Of a DNA stretch of 64,000 nucleotides, positions 52,479-60,540 are shown piece after piece. Both the position numbers and the translations under genes were made by a program. The notes below the pieces were generated by a model that was not told the DNA's origin, did not search any database, and saw nothing but the letters and a program-made list of their open reading frames with translations. Source of the DNA: Sphingorhabdus profundilacus (GTDB lineage Bacteria; Pseudomonadota; Alphaproteobacteria; Sphingomonadales; Sphingomonadaceae); the NCBI RefSeq assembly GCF_009769755.1, contig NZ_SDWJ01000002.1:992001-1056000 (forward strand), given 5' to 3'. The first letter of the stretch is position 1; every line of letters begins with the position of its first letter.

Positions 52479-53258
52479 TTACATCGCAAAACTTTCGCCC
52501 AGATAGAGCCGCCTGACATTTGGATCGGCGACCAATGCTTCGGGCGATCCCGAAAACAGGACCTGCCCGCCATAGATGATGCAGGCGCGGTCAACGATTT
52601 CCAATGTTTCGCGGACATTGTGATCGGTAATCAGCACACCAATTCCGCGGGTTTTCAGGTCCTTGACCAAATTGCGAATATCCGAAATCGATATCGGATC
52701 AATCCCGGCAAAGGGTTCATCGAGAAGCATGATGGACGGGTTGGCGGCAAGGGCGCGGGCAATTTCGCAGCGCCTGCGTTCACCGCCGGATAACGCCATA
52801 GCAGGCGCGCTCCGCAATCGGCCCAGCCCGAATTCCTCAAGCAGTTTTTCCAGCCGTACATTGCGCGCATCTACATCAGGTTCGGCCATTTCAAGAACCG
52901 CGCCGATATTTTGTTCAACGGTCATCCCGCGAAAAATGGATGTTTCCTGCGGCAAATAGCCTAAGCCCAAAATCGCCCGCCGGTACATCGGCATAGCGGT
53001 AATGTCGGCACCGTCCAATGTGATGCGGCCGCTGTCAGGTCTGACAAGGCCCATAATCGAATAAAAGCAGGTCGTCTTTCCTGCGCCATTAGGTCCAAGA
53101 AGGCCAACAACCTCGCCCTTTGCCACCGCCAGCGAAACATCAGTCAGAACCGCGCGCTTGTCATAGCTTTTGGCAATCGAAACGACACCCAGGCCGGATT
53201 GCAGGCCTTCGGGGGTTATGGCATCGACAGTCGGTCGGTCTGCAGTCATGCTGTCCAT
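52479..53258 (-). CDS. lptB: LPS export ABC transporter ATPase LptB
   Basis: The 259-residue product matches LptB: Walker A GPNGAGKTTC, signature ALSGGERRRCEIARAL, Walker B IMLLDEPFAGIDPIS and the LptB-typical HNVRETLEIVDRACIIYGG. It powers LPS extraction with LptFG, feeding LptC, LptA and the outer-membrane LptDE. N-terminal residues 1-25 are an extension; ATG53249 is an alternative. The gene follows lptA with a 111-base gap. Confidence 0.97.
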   Translation of the reverse strand: MDSMTADRPTVDAITPEGLQSGLGVVSIAKSYDKRAVLTDVSLAVAKGEVVGLLGPNGAGKTTCFYSIMGLVRPDSGRITLDGADITAMPMYRRAILGLGYLPQETSIFRGMTVEQNIGAVLEMAEPDVDARNVRLEKLLEEFGLGRLRSAPAMALSGGERRRCEIARALAANPSIMLLDEPFAGIDPISISDIRNLVKDLKTRGIGVLITDHNVRETLEIVDRACIIYGGQVLFSGSPEALVADPNVRRLYLGESFAM

Positions 53259-53369
53259 TTCAAATCATCATCCGCGTTTATCGGGCGTTACGCGTTCAAC
53301 AGCTACCCAGTCTGCGGACAACATGCAATTGGCATGATTCATGCGTGAAAATATTTATAGGCTGACGGC

Positions 53370-53897
53370 CTAGTTTTTCCGCTGGGGAACCGTGAATGTG
53401 CCTGATACCCGGCCGGCCGAAGCGCCTGTCCCGCCGCCGCCGCCGTTGATGGTGGATCGGCCAGAATTAAGATCGATAACCAACCGCCCTCCACTCAGCT
53501 TGTTGCTGCCCTGCACCAATTTGACATCGCCGATCAGGGTAATCAGGCTGGAATCCAAATCATAAATGGCCGCATTGCTGGTGGCGCGCAGGTCATCTTT
53601 TGTAATGATAACACCGCCGGTTGCATCCAGCCGCTGTACATCGGTGCCGCCTCCACCATTTGAATAGGCTGCGGTCAGTCTGCTTGCTTTCAGCACCAGC
53701 CCGGCCTGCGTGACGGTCACGCCGCCGGCAAGGACGACCCGGTCGGCGCGATCCTGCAATTCCATGGAGTCTGCCGTAAAATCGACGGGCGCATCGCTAT
53801 TGTGGTTGCGTATCGTTTGTGCAGGCAATGCGGACGATAACAGGATCGCGGCGATGCCGACGGCGAAAATACTGGGAGGGATAGCGCGCAGGTTCAT
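53370..53897 (-). CDS. lptA: LPS transport periplasmic protein LptA
   Basis: The 175-residue product has a signal peptide (MNLRAIPPSIFAVGIAAILLSSALPAQ) and an OstA domain: PVDFTADSMELQDRADRVVLAGGVTVTQAGLVLKASRLTAAYS and ATSNAAIYDLDSSLITLIGDVKLVQGSNKLSGGRLVIDL. It bridges LptC to LptD in the periplasm. A glycine-rich run (GGGGGTGASAG) closes the mature part. ATG53897 is chosen because it gives a normal signal peptide. It follows lptC by 7 bases. Confidence 0.93.
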   Translation of the reverse strand: MNLRAIPPSIFAVGIAAILLSSALPAQTIRNHNSDAPVDFTADSMELQDRADRVVLAGGVTVTQAGLVLKASRLTAAYSNGGGGTDVQRLDATGGVIITKDDLRATSNAAIYDLDSSLITLIGDVKLVQGSNKLSGGRLVIDLNSGRSTINGGGGGTGASAGRVSGTFTVPQRKN

Positions 53898-53904
53898 CAA
53901 TATC

Positions 53905-54540
53905 TCACTTAACTGCATTCTGGTTGATACGCAAATGTACACCGCCATCAAGTCTTACAACCCGCGTTTCCAAATTGGCATTCAACCGGTCGGCCCGAAA
54001 TGTTCCAACTTTGGTCCGACCGCTCACCGGACCAAAGCTTTGCATCGTTTTGGTTTTCAGTGACAGTTCGACATTGCTGGCGACCATATCATATCCGGTC
54101 GAATTGACGGCAAGCGGACCGGTAATACGCATCGTTTCCCTGTTGAGATTATAGGAACCGCGTTGGGCAAGTATGGACGCGGGGCCGTCATTCAAGAGGA
54201 TTCGCGCGGACAATGCCGTCATGTTGAGGATCGGTTCAGCAGATGTTTTTTGCACCGCGCTTCCCGCCCGTAGCGAAAATGGCCGTCCTTTGCTGTCTTC
54301 ACCGCGATACAGCGCTTCGATAAGCCGCATTCGTTCCCGCGACAGGTTGACCTCATCCTTGTTCAGAACGAAACTCAGTTCCTGTGTGCCTGTAAAAGGG
54401 CTGAATGCGAGGATAGCGACCAAAATACCAATGGTGCTGGGCAATCCTATTCGCAAAAAAACGATGAGCCTGTCATGTCGCCCACCGGGTAAAGCCCATT
54501 GCTGCCTTTGTGTGCGCTCAAGATCTGCCTGTTCCGACAT
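53905..54540 (-). CDS. lptC: LPS export inner-membrane protein LptC
   Basis: The 211-residue product has one N-terminal transmembrane helix (about 24-45) and a periplasmic beta-jelly-roll of LptC type (SGRTKVGTFRADRLNANLETRVVRLDGGVHLRI). The sequence is weakly conserved as in other LptC proteins; the position between rnd and lptA is decisive. It receives LPS from LptB2FG and passes it to LptA. Confidence 0.88.
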   Translation of the reverse strand: MSEQADLERTQRQQWALPGGRHDRLIVFLRIGLPSTIGILVAILAFSPFTGTQELSFVLNKDEVNLSRERMRLIEALYRGEDSKGRPFSLRAGSAVQKTSAEPILNMTALSARILLNDGPASILAQRGSYNLNRETMRITGPLAVNSTGYDMVASNVELSLKTKTMQSFGPVSGRTKVGTFRADRLNANLETRVVRLDGGVHLRINQNAVK

Positions 54541-54558
54541 AAGTTTCTAACGCCGTTT

Positions 54559-55176
54559 TCAACTATGCCCAAAAATATCGATTTCTGACCAGCCCGCCAG
54601 GTCTAGTGCGGCGCGATGTGGCAGAAATTCGAAACAGGCCTGCGCCAGCGCACCGCGTCCTTCACGTTCGAGGCGGACCACAAATTCGGCATGCAGTCGA
54701 TGCAGATAGCGAACGTCGCTGGCGGCATAGTCCTTTTGCGCTTCGGACAGAGTTGGACCACCCCAGTCGCTGGACTGCTGCTGCTTGGATATGTCGGTTG
54801 CCAGCATTTCCTTGACCAGTTCCTTCAGCCCATGGCGGTCAGTATAGGTGCGGGTCAGACGCGACGCGATCTTGGTGCAGAATAGCGGCGTTGCGACCAC
54901 ATTGAGATAATGGGAAATCGCTGCGATATCGAATCGGGCAAAATGAAACAGCTTGAGGCGTGCCGGATCGGCAAGCACGGCGCGCAAATTGGGCGCAGAA
55001 AAGTCACTATCCGGTCCGAAACGCACCAAATGTTCGTCGCCATTGCCGTCCGAGATCTGAAGCAGGCAAAGCCGGTCGCGCGGCGTTATCAATCCCATGG
55101 TTTCGGTGTCGACGGCGACAGGCCCTTCGGCCAGAACGCCTTGGGGCAAGTCTTCTTCATGCAAATATACGCTCAT
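54559..55176 (-). CDS. ribonuclease D-like 3'-5' exonuclease
   Basis: The 205-residue protein has a DEDDy exonuclease domain: AVDTETMGLITPRDRLCLLQIS (D and E), FHFARFDIAAI (D) and DYAASDVRYLHRLHAEF (Y/D). It lacks the HRDC domain of full RNase D, as do many alphaproteobacterial members annotated ribonuclease D. It likely trims 3' ends of structured RNAs. It precedes lptC by 18 bases. ATG55176 is chosen over 55212. Confidence 0.9.
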   Translation of the reverse strand: MSVYLHEEDLPQGVLAEGPVAVDTETMGLITPRDRLCLLQISDGNGDEHLVRFGPDSDFSAPNLRAVLADPARLKLFHFARFDIAAISHYLNVVATPLFCTKIASRLTRTYTDRHGLKELVKEMLATDISKQQQSSDWGGPTLSEAQKDYAASDVRYLHRLHAEFVVRLEREGRGALAQACFEFLPHRAALDLAGWSEIDIFGHS

Positions 55177-55393
55177 GCGCGAACCCTTGCCTGACTGCGT
55201 CCGCCAAGGCAATTAAAAGTGCAAATATAGTCATCGCACAGCAGCGCGTAATATTTGCTATCGCACAGTCTTTTATTGGGATATAGCCCGGGCTTGCGCG
55301 ATCAGGAAGGGCCGCGCTTGTGATGTGCAGGACCGGCGCCCTCGACTGCATAGACTAGGTTGTTGTGGGCGGTGAGAAGGCAAGTACGAAGAC

Positions 55394-56170
55394 ATGGGTT
55401 TTGATCGCAAGCGTAACGGCCGGGGCCGGGACAAAAGAGACGGTTTTGGTGATGACAGCTATGATGGCTACCGGGCACCCCCTCCTTTCCAGAATGATTT
55501 TGGCGGTGGCCGCCCAAGCGGCGGCTTTGGCGCTGGTGCTGGCGGCGGCGGTGGCTTTGGTGCGCCGCGCAGGGGCCCTGGTGGACCCCCAATGCCTGCA
55601 CAGGTCATTGGTTCCGGCAAAGGAATAGTCAAATTTTTCAACGGGCAAAAGGGATTCGGCTTCATTCAAGTCGATGACCGTCCCGACGATGTGTTTGTTC
55701 ACATCAGCGCGGTTGAACAGGCCGGTCTAAGCGGTTTGGCAGAAGGCCAGCCCCTTGAATTCACACTCGTCGATCGTGGTGGCAAGGTATCTGCGACCGA
55801 TCTGGTCATTGATGGCGAGCCTATTGCCGTTCCCGAACGCGCACCGCGTCCGGAACGCAGTTTCGACCGTGACCGTCCCCCGCGTGAAGGCGGTGGGTTC
55901 CGTGGTGGTGACCGTGATTCGGCCCCACGCGGACCGCAGCGCGAATCGACCGGCGAACGCGCCAACGGAACAGTGAAATTCTTCAACGACATGAAGGGTT
56001 TTGGTTTCGTGCAACGTGATGACGGCGGCGAAGACGTGTTTGTGCACATTTCCGCACTCGAACGTTCGGGCATGGGTCAGGTGACACAGGGCGACCGCTT
56101 GGCATTCGATATCGAAATCGACCGCCGCGGCAAATATTCGGCTACGAATTTAAGCGCCCTGTCGGAATAA
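55394..56170 (+). CDS. double cold-shock-domain protein with Gly/Arg-rich linkers
   Basis: The 258-residue protein has two cold-shock domains: GKGIVKFFNGQKGFGFIQVDDRPDDVFVHISAVEQAGL (about 75-140) and NGTVKFFNDMKGFGFVQRDDGGEDVFVHISALERSGM (about 188-255), each with RNP1 (K-G-F-G-F) and RNP2 (V-F-V-H-I). The N-terminal 70 residues and the linker are rich in Gly, Arg and Asp (RGG-like), a flexible RNA-binding context. Such CspD-like double proteins are usual in alphaproteobacteria. A long upstream region (55212-55393) is untranslated and could carry a leader; no clear fold is seen. Confidence 0.93.
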   Translation: MGFDRKRNGRGRDKRDGFGDDSYDGYRAPPPFQNDFGGGRPSGGFGAGAGGGGGFGAPRRGPGGPPMPAQVIGSGKGIVKFFNGQKGFGFIQVDDRPDDVFVHISAVEQAGLSGLAEGQPLEFTLVDRGGKVSATDLVIDGEPIAVPERAPRPERSFDRDRPPREGGGFRGGDRDSAPRGPQRESTGERANGTVKFFNDMKGFGFVQRDDGGEDVFVHISALERSGMGQVTQGDRLAFDIEIDRRGKYSATNLSALSE

Positions 56171-56186
56171 GTCGATTTGATTAGGT

Positions 56187-56226
56187 AAAAGGGCGGGTGA
56201 AGCAGATGGCTTTGCCCGCCTTTTTC
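56187..56226. terminator. bidirectional terminator between the cold-shock and dps genes
   Basis: GGCGGG pairs with CCCGCC around a loop, with T-runs on both strands. It ends both convergent genes. Confidence 0.85.
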
Positions 56227-56229
56227 GTT

Positions 56230-56694
56230 TCAGTTTTTGCCAATGGTCGCCGCCAGGAACCAGGCGCGTTGTTCGGCCTGATCTGTCCAGTCGTCAAGCA
56301 AACCATCGGTCGCATTGTCACCGGCATCGTCGGCCAGATCCTTTGCATCTTTCAGCGACTTGACCAGACTTTCATTGTCGGCGCGCAATTCCTTCAGCAT
56401 TTTCGTGGCATCGGTTGACGTGGAATCATGATCCTTGATTCGCTGCTTACCGGCAATCGCACCGATTGATGTCAGCGTATCTTGCCCCAGCTTGCGAACG
56501 CGTTCGGCCACAAGGTCGGTGGTGGCGATCAATTCTGCTGCCTGTTCATCAAACAGCAAATGATACTCCCGAAAGTGCGGACCGGTTACATGCCAATGAA
56601 AATTTTTGGTTTTCAGATACAAGGCATAATAGTCCGCCAGCAGGCCATTCAGTGCATCGGCCAGCGCCTTTTTGCTGTTGTCGCCTTCTGCCAT
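56230..56694 (-). CDS. dps: DNA-binding ferritin-like protein Dps
   Basis: The 154-residue product matches Dps: LADYYALYLKTKNFHWHVTGPHFREYHLLFDEQAAELIATTDLVAERVRKLG, with ferroxidase His, Asp and Glu (FHWHV, FDEQ). The N-terminal tail is short and has lysines (DNSKKALADAL). It stores iron as ferric oxide and protects DNA from peroxide. A clear AAGGAGAA Shine-Dalgarno precedes ATG56694. No OxyR or Fur site is obvious upstream. Confidence 0.95.
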   Translation of the reverse strand: MAEGDNSKKALADALNGLLADYYALYLKTKNFHWHVTGPHFREYHLLFDEQAAELIATTDLVAERVRKLGQDTLTSIGAIAGKQRIKDHDSTSTDATKMLKELRADNESLVKSLKDAKDLADDAGDNATDGLLDDWTDQAEQRAWFLAATIGKN

Positions 56695-56792
56695 TCAAAT
56701 TCTCCTTATCGGGGTGGGGATTGCCGTGATATAATTGACCCGGGCTTCCTTTGCTATCGCAGCCTATCGTCCACTCATATCGAACGGTTCAC

Positions 56793-57359
56793 TCAAGCCA
56801 GGCCAAAAGCTTGCGTTGCCAATATAAGCCCCCAGCCCAATAGCAGCGCTCCCGATATCCAACGAATGGGTTTGAGCGGGACGACCTGTGCAAGGCGCGC
56901 CCGCAACAGTATTGCAGGAATCGTGGCGGCCATGATGCCCACAAAACCACCGGCCATTGCCATTCCCCAAATGGGCGTGCGCGCGCTTTGGGCGGCGATG
57001 ATGAACTGGCTCTTGTCCCCGAATTCGAGAATGAACAGGCCGAGGAAAGCCGTCAGAAAAGCCGGAGTTTTCCATGTGGCCAACGGATCCACCGTTCGCC
57101 GCCACATCAACATGCCGATGCCTGCAAAAATATAGGCGAGCCCTGCAAAAAGCTTCAAGGGGGTTTCGCTAATCCACTGATCGATGACCGAGCCGCCAAG
57201 TGCCGAAAATATGCAGTTCAGGAGGGTCGCACACGCCAACCCGCCGATAATCGCGCCATTCCTTCGATACCTTAGAGCCAGCACCGCCGCCAAAATCTGG
57301 GTGCGATCACCCATTTCCGCCAAAAAAACAGAGAAAAATGTCGAGAGAAGCGCGTCCAT
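56793..57359 (-). CDS. TMEM165/GDT1 family cation exporter
   Basis: The 188-residue protein has six transmembrane segments and both family motifs: FFSVFLAEMGDRTQILAAVLAL (E-x-GD-R-T) and LGLFILEFGDKSQFIIAAQ (E-x-GD-K-S). UPF0016/GDT1 proteins export Mn2+ (and possibly Ca2+) in exchange for protons. Its presence near dps may reflect shared metal or oxidative stress response, but there is no shared promoter. The short version has both halves, as in bacterial MneA-type members. Confidence 0.92.
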   Translation of the reverse strand: MDALLSTFFSVFLAEMGDRTQILAAVLALRYRRNGAIIGGLACATLLNCIFSALGGSVIDQWISETPLKLFAGLAYIFAGIGMLMWRRTVDPLATWKTPAFLTAFLGLFILEFGDKSQFIIAAQSARTPIWGMAMAGGFVGIMAATIPAILLRARLAQVVPLKPIRWISGALLLGWGLILATQAFGLA

Positions 57360-57389
57360 AAACTGGCTATAGCCACAATATTCAAAAGT

Positions 57390-57725
57390 TTAACGCGGCA
57401 ATCGCACCGCGATAGAAGCCAATAGCGACTGCGTGACCGATGGGCTTAACTGCTGACACCCGATGGCATCGCCTAATATGCCGGTGAAGCTGCTCACCAC
57501 CGAATCGGCTCCGCCATGTTCGATAACGCGGCTCATCGATGCTTCAAAAACACCGGCGATTTCGGCAACAGCGCTGAAATGGTGCGCGACGGCGGTTTGG
57601 CGGATCGCTTCCAGCCGGACCAGAAATTGCAAGGGGTTGGTATCAAAAGACGTCAGCCGCAGGGATTCAAGCAGATCGCTCAACTCCGCGCGAATCAGCA
57701 TTTGCCGATCATGATCCATGTCCAT
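57390..57725 (-). CDS. hypothetical helical protein
   Basis: The 111-residue product (MDMDHDRQMLIRAELSDLL...) is predicted to be all-helical, with helices around RQMLIRAELSDLLESLRL, PLQFLVRLEAIRQTAVAHHFSAVAEIAGVFEASMSRVIEHG and SSFTGILGDAIGC. The HHFSAVAEIAG... arrangement recalls histidine phosphotransfer (Hpt) proteins, but no clear Hpt signature is there. An AGGGG sequence 10 bases before ATG57725 supports this start over 57746. Family not recognised. Confidence 0.6.
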   Translation of the reverse strand: MDMDHDRQMLIRAELSDLLESLRLTSFDTNPLQFLVRLEAIRQTAVAHHFSAVAEIAGVFEASMSRVIEHGGADSVVSSFTGILGDAIGCQQLSPSVTQSLLASIAVRLPR

Positions 57726-57971
57726 GACTTTGCCCCTAAACCCCATATATTCGGGAACTTTGCGCCATCATGGTTAATAAGTGATGAAACTGCACGGTGC
57801 ACCGTGCGTTAAGGGTGCGCCGAAGCCGATGCGGTTTGAACGAATTTAGCGTGAAGAAACGACTCAATGCTTGACTTTGCACGCACGAATCCGCAAAGGC
57901 GCGCGTCTGTGAATGGTCGGCGTTGCTGCTGCTATCATTTTTAACGAAATTCGAACACGAAGGAATGGGCC
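57726..57971. other. intergenic region with a 16-bp palindrome upstream of rpmG
   Basis: GCACGGTGCACCGTGC (57792-57807) is a perfect 16-bp palindrome. TTGACT near 57873 could be a -35 for rpmG. No RNA gene was recognised. The palindrome could be an operator for either the divergent hypothetical gene or rpmG. Confidence 0.4.
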
Positions 57972-58139
57972 ATGGCGAAGCCAGCCACGATCAAGATCAA
58001 GCTGCTCAGCACCGCTGACACAGGCTTTTTCTATGTCACCAAGAAAAACCCGCGCAACATCACCGAAAAGATGACGTTCCGCAAATATGACCCCGTCGTG
58101 CGCAAGCATGTCGAGTTCAAGGAAGCCAAAATCAAGTAA
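57972..58139 (+). CDS. rpmG: 50S ribosomal protein L33
   Basis: The 55-residue product ([34 protein letters not shown]...) matches L33, of the cysteine-free, zinc-independent type. It lies alone upstream of a terminator. AGGAATGGGCC precedes the ATG. It is too short for many ORF finders. Confidence 0.95.
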   Translation: MAKPATIKIKLLSTADTGFFYVTKKNPRNITEKMTFRKYDPVVRKHVEFKEAKIK

Positions 58140-58167
58140 GCTTTAAACGGCTTGAATACGATATCGA

Positions 58168-59124
58168 TCAGGGCGCTTCGGGCGCCCTTTTTGATTCGAT
58201 GCAGGCTTTCGCGATGGCAGTAACATGCTGCAAATCGGTTCCGCAGCAACCGCCCAGTACCGTAATTTGAGGGAACCGCTCGACCAGCATTTTGTGCTGC
58301 GCCGCGAGATCAGCCGGATCCCCGATATCGAGTTCGGTCATCACATCGAGTTCGGCATGGCTGCAAGTCGAGGCATTCGCGCGAACACCGCGTATGCGGG
58401 CCGTCCACGATGTATTTTCCTCTAAAGACTCCGCGAAGTGGGCCGGGTGTGCACAGTTGATCATATAATAAGCCGGATAACCTTGCGTCGCTTCGTCGAC
58501 CGCAGCAACCGCGTGGGCGAGCGTGTCACCAGTCGGCAAGCGGCCATCGGTTTCGACGGTGAAGCTGATCGCAACCTGCACGTGCAAAGCCTTTGCCGCC
58601 AGCGCCACGCCGGTAGCTTCCGGAATATTGGTCATGGTAATCGAGGTCATCATGTCCACGCGTGAAAACTGGAATAGGCGCGCCTGATGCGTGTGATAGG
58701 TCTGCGCCTCAACCACGCTCATGATCCGTCCAGGGTCATAGCCGTCCCCGCGCGGGCCTATACAGCCGCTGACGATGATGGGGATTGCGTAACTTAGATA
58801 TTCCTCGCGAAGAGTCATCAGCATCGAAATTGCGTCTACGTTAAGCGCATCAAGCTCTGCCAGCGTCATGCCTAGCGGTTCGGCCCAATCGGGGCTTGAA
58901 CGCCAGGTTGCGCTTTCGAGCACCAGCCCTGTGCCCATCCGACGAGCAAGCTCCAGAAAGCCGCGATAATACTCGTCAAGTGCATGCCGACCTTTATCGG
59001 TTTGCAGAAGCGTTATCGACGCAAAATGCGGCAGGTCGATACCCCTGTTAAACAGGATGTCGGTCTCAAGTCCGGCGTCTGTCAGGAACAGTCGGTCAAG
59101 TTGCGGAAGCGGTGCAGCGGCCAT
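58168..59124 (-). CDS. homocysteine S-methyltransferase family protein (MmuM-like)
   Basis: The 318-residue product matches the Hcy-binding fold: LTDAGLETDILFNRGIDLPHFASITLL, VLESATWRSSPDW, SGCIGPRGDGYDP and zinc ligands INCAHP (Cys) and GGCCGT (two Cys). Such enzymes transfer methyl from S-methylmethionine or SAM to homocysteine, but some family members act on other thiols. It is separate from the met operon at the left of the window. GGAGGAT before ATG59124 fixes the start. Its stop codon lies within the rpmG terminator hairpin. Confidence 0.85.
   Translation of the reverse strand: MAAAPLPQLDRLFLTDAGLETDILFNRGIDLPHFASITLLQTDKGRHALDEYYRGFLELARRMGTGLVLESATWRSSPDWAEPLGMTLAELDALNVDAISMLMTLREEYLSYAIPIIVSGCIGPRGDGYDPGRIMSVVEAQTYHTHQARLFQFSRVDMMTSITMTNIPEATGVALAAKALHVQVAISFTVETDGRLPTGDTLAHAVAAVDEATQGYPAYYMINCAHPAHFAESLEENTSWTARIRGVRANASTCSHAELDVMTELDIGDPADLAAQHKMLVERFPQITVLGGCCGTDLQHVTAIAKACIESKRAPEAP
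58170..58193 (+). terminator. intrinsic terminator of rpmG
   Basis: GGGCGC pairs with GCGCCC around TTCGG and is followed by TTTTT. The hairpin overlaps the final codons and stop of the convergent homocysteine methyltransferase gene. Confidence 0.85.
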
Positions 59125-59207
59125 AGGCGTATCCTCCAAGCTTGCGACTTCAGAGTTTAATAAAAGAAATTGGAGGCACAGACAAGTATGGAGGCTCGTA
59201 AGCCGAC

Positions 59208-59573
59208 CTAGCCCACAATCACCCTAACCGCCTCCAGAAACTTCATCACCGACACAGGCTTCGATAAATAGCCACGCGCGCCTGCGGCTCTGATGCGTTC
59301 TTCGTCGCCCTTTCCAGCATAAGCCGTTACGGCGAGCACCGGGACGGCGGACAATATTGCATCCTTTTGCATCGCTTCGATCAGGTCGATGCCGCTGACA
59401 TGCGGTAACTGGATATCCATGATGACTAGGTCAGGCGCGAACATCCGGGCCTGTTCCAGCGCCAGCCGCCCGTCGCGCACGCCCTCGACATTGAACTGGT
59501 GCGCGCGCAAAAGGTCGGTGAACAGCTTGAGGTTCAGCTCATTGTCCTCAACAATCATCACCTTTTTCGACAT
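59208..59573 (-). CDS. divK: single-domain response regulator DivK
   Basis: The 121-residue product is a lone receiver domain: MSKKVMIVEDNELNLKLFTDLLRAHQF, phosphoacceptor Asp in LVIMDIQLPHVSG, VLAVTAYAGKGDEERIRAAGARGYLSKPVSV with the conserved Thr and Lys. The sequence matches DivK, which feeds the DivJ/PleC-CckA-CtrA cell-cycle relay in alphaproteobacteria. A divergent DUF3572 gene lies 53 bases away, a conserved neighbourhood in this class. Confidence 0.93.
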   Translation of the reverse strand: MSKKVMIVEDNELNLKLFTDLLRAHQFNVEGVRDGRLALEQARMFAPDLVIMDIQLPHVSGIDLIEAMQKDAILSAVPVLAVTAYAGKGDEERIRAAGARGYLSKPVSVMKFLEAVRVIVG

Positions 59574-59626
59574 TACAGCCCTTTTCCCGCTTTGCGTTCA
59601 CCCGTGCCTTCGCTTAAGCGAAAGCC

Positions 59627-59896
59627 ATGCATGAAACAAATGGCAAGTTAGACGCGTCGGGAATGGCGTTTCAGGCATTGGTCTGGGCCTTGATGGATGA
59701 AGCGCGTGCGGAGCGGCTTTTGTCGCTGACCGGACTGACGCCAGAAGGGTTGCGGACCAGCATTGCCGAACGCGGAACACAGGCGGCGATACTGACTTTT
59801 TTAGAGGCGCATGAACCCGATCTGCTGGCGTGCGCTGCGTGTATCGGGGTATCGCCGGCATTATTGGTTAAAGCGCGTGAGGAACTGGAATCATGA
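59627..59896 (+). CDS. DUF3572 family protein
   Basis: The 89-residue product matches DUF3572: AFQALVWALMDEARAERLLSLTGLTPEGLR, AAILTFLEAHEPDLLACAACIGVSPALLV. It is helical and cytosolic; the function is unknown but its place beside divK is typical in alphaproteobacteria. The stop overlaps the next ATG by 4 bases. Confidence 0.9.
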   Translation: MHETNGKLDASGMAFQALVWALMDEARAERLLSLTGLTPEGLRTSIAERGTQAAILTFLEAHEPDLLACAACIGVSPALLVKAREELES

Positions 59897-60540
59897 GTAA
59901 ACCCCTGTTGATTTCAGATTGTGACGAAGTGTTGTTGCACATGATCGTGCCGTTTCGCGATTGGCTGGACGAGGCGCATCACATTCATTTTGATCTGGTG
60001 CATGGTGACTGGGGCGAAGCGTTACGGCATAAACATGATGGCACTGTTGTCGAACGGGGGCGGGTGTGGGATTTGCTGAACGGCTTTTTTGATACCGAAA
60101 TGTCCCGGCAACAGGCAATTGACGGTGCGGTCGATGCGATTAACCGGCTGGGCGATGTCGCCGATGTCGTCATTCTGACCAATTTGCTGGACCATCGCGC
60201 CGAACCGCGGGCGGCGCAATTAAAGGCCGTCGGTATCGATGCGCCTGTTTATACCAATCAGGGCGGCAAGGGCGAGGCGCTGGGCCGGATATTGGAAGAA
60301 TATAAACCGAGCGTGGCGGTTTTCGTCGATGATCTGGGGCATCAGCATGACTCGGTCGGGGAACATTTTCCCGACGTCTGGCGGCTGCATTTTGTCGGGG
60401 AGCCGTTATTGTGGGAACGGGTTAAATCATCGAAAGCGGCGCATGCACGGTTGGACCGATGGGCGGACGCCGAACATTGGATCAGGGAGCGACTGGTGAC
60501 AGAATTGCCAGCGCCCGCATTGGAAAGGGTATCATCATGA
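59893..60540 (+). CDS. HAD-family hydrolase
   Basis: The 215-residue product has LLISDCDEVLLHM (DxD of HAD motif I), a helical cap (DWLDEAHHIHFDLVHGDWGEALRHKHDG), VVILTNLLDH (motif II), and VFVDDLGHQHDSV (motif IV). It probably is a phosphatase. It overlaps DUF3572 and ridA by 4 bases each, in an operon DUF3572-HAD-RidA. The substrate is unknown. Confidence 0.85.
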   Translation: MSKPLLISDCDEVLLHMIVPFRDWLDEAHHIHFDLVHGDWGEALRHKHDGTVVERGRVWDLLNGFFDTEMSRQQAIDGAVDAINRLGDVADVVILTNLLDHRAEPRAAQLKAVGIDAPVYTNQGGKGEALGRILEEYKPSVAVFVDDLGHQHDSVGEHFPDVWRLHFVGEPLLWERVKSSKAAHARLDRWADAEHWIRERLVTELPAPALERVSS

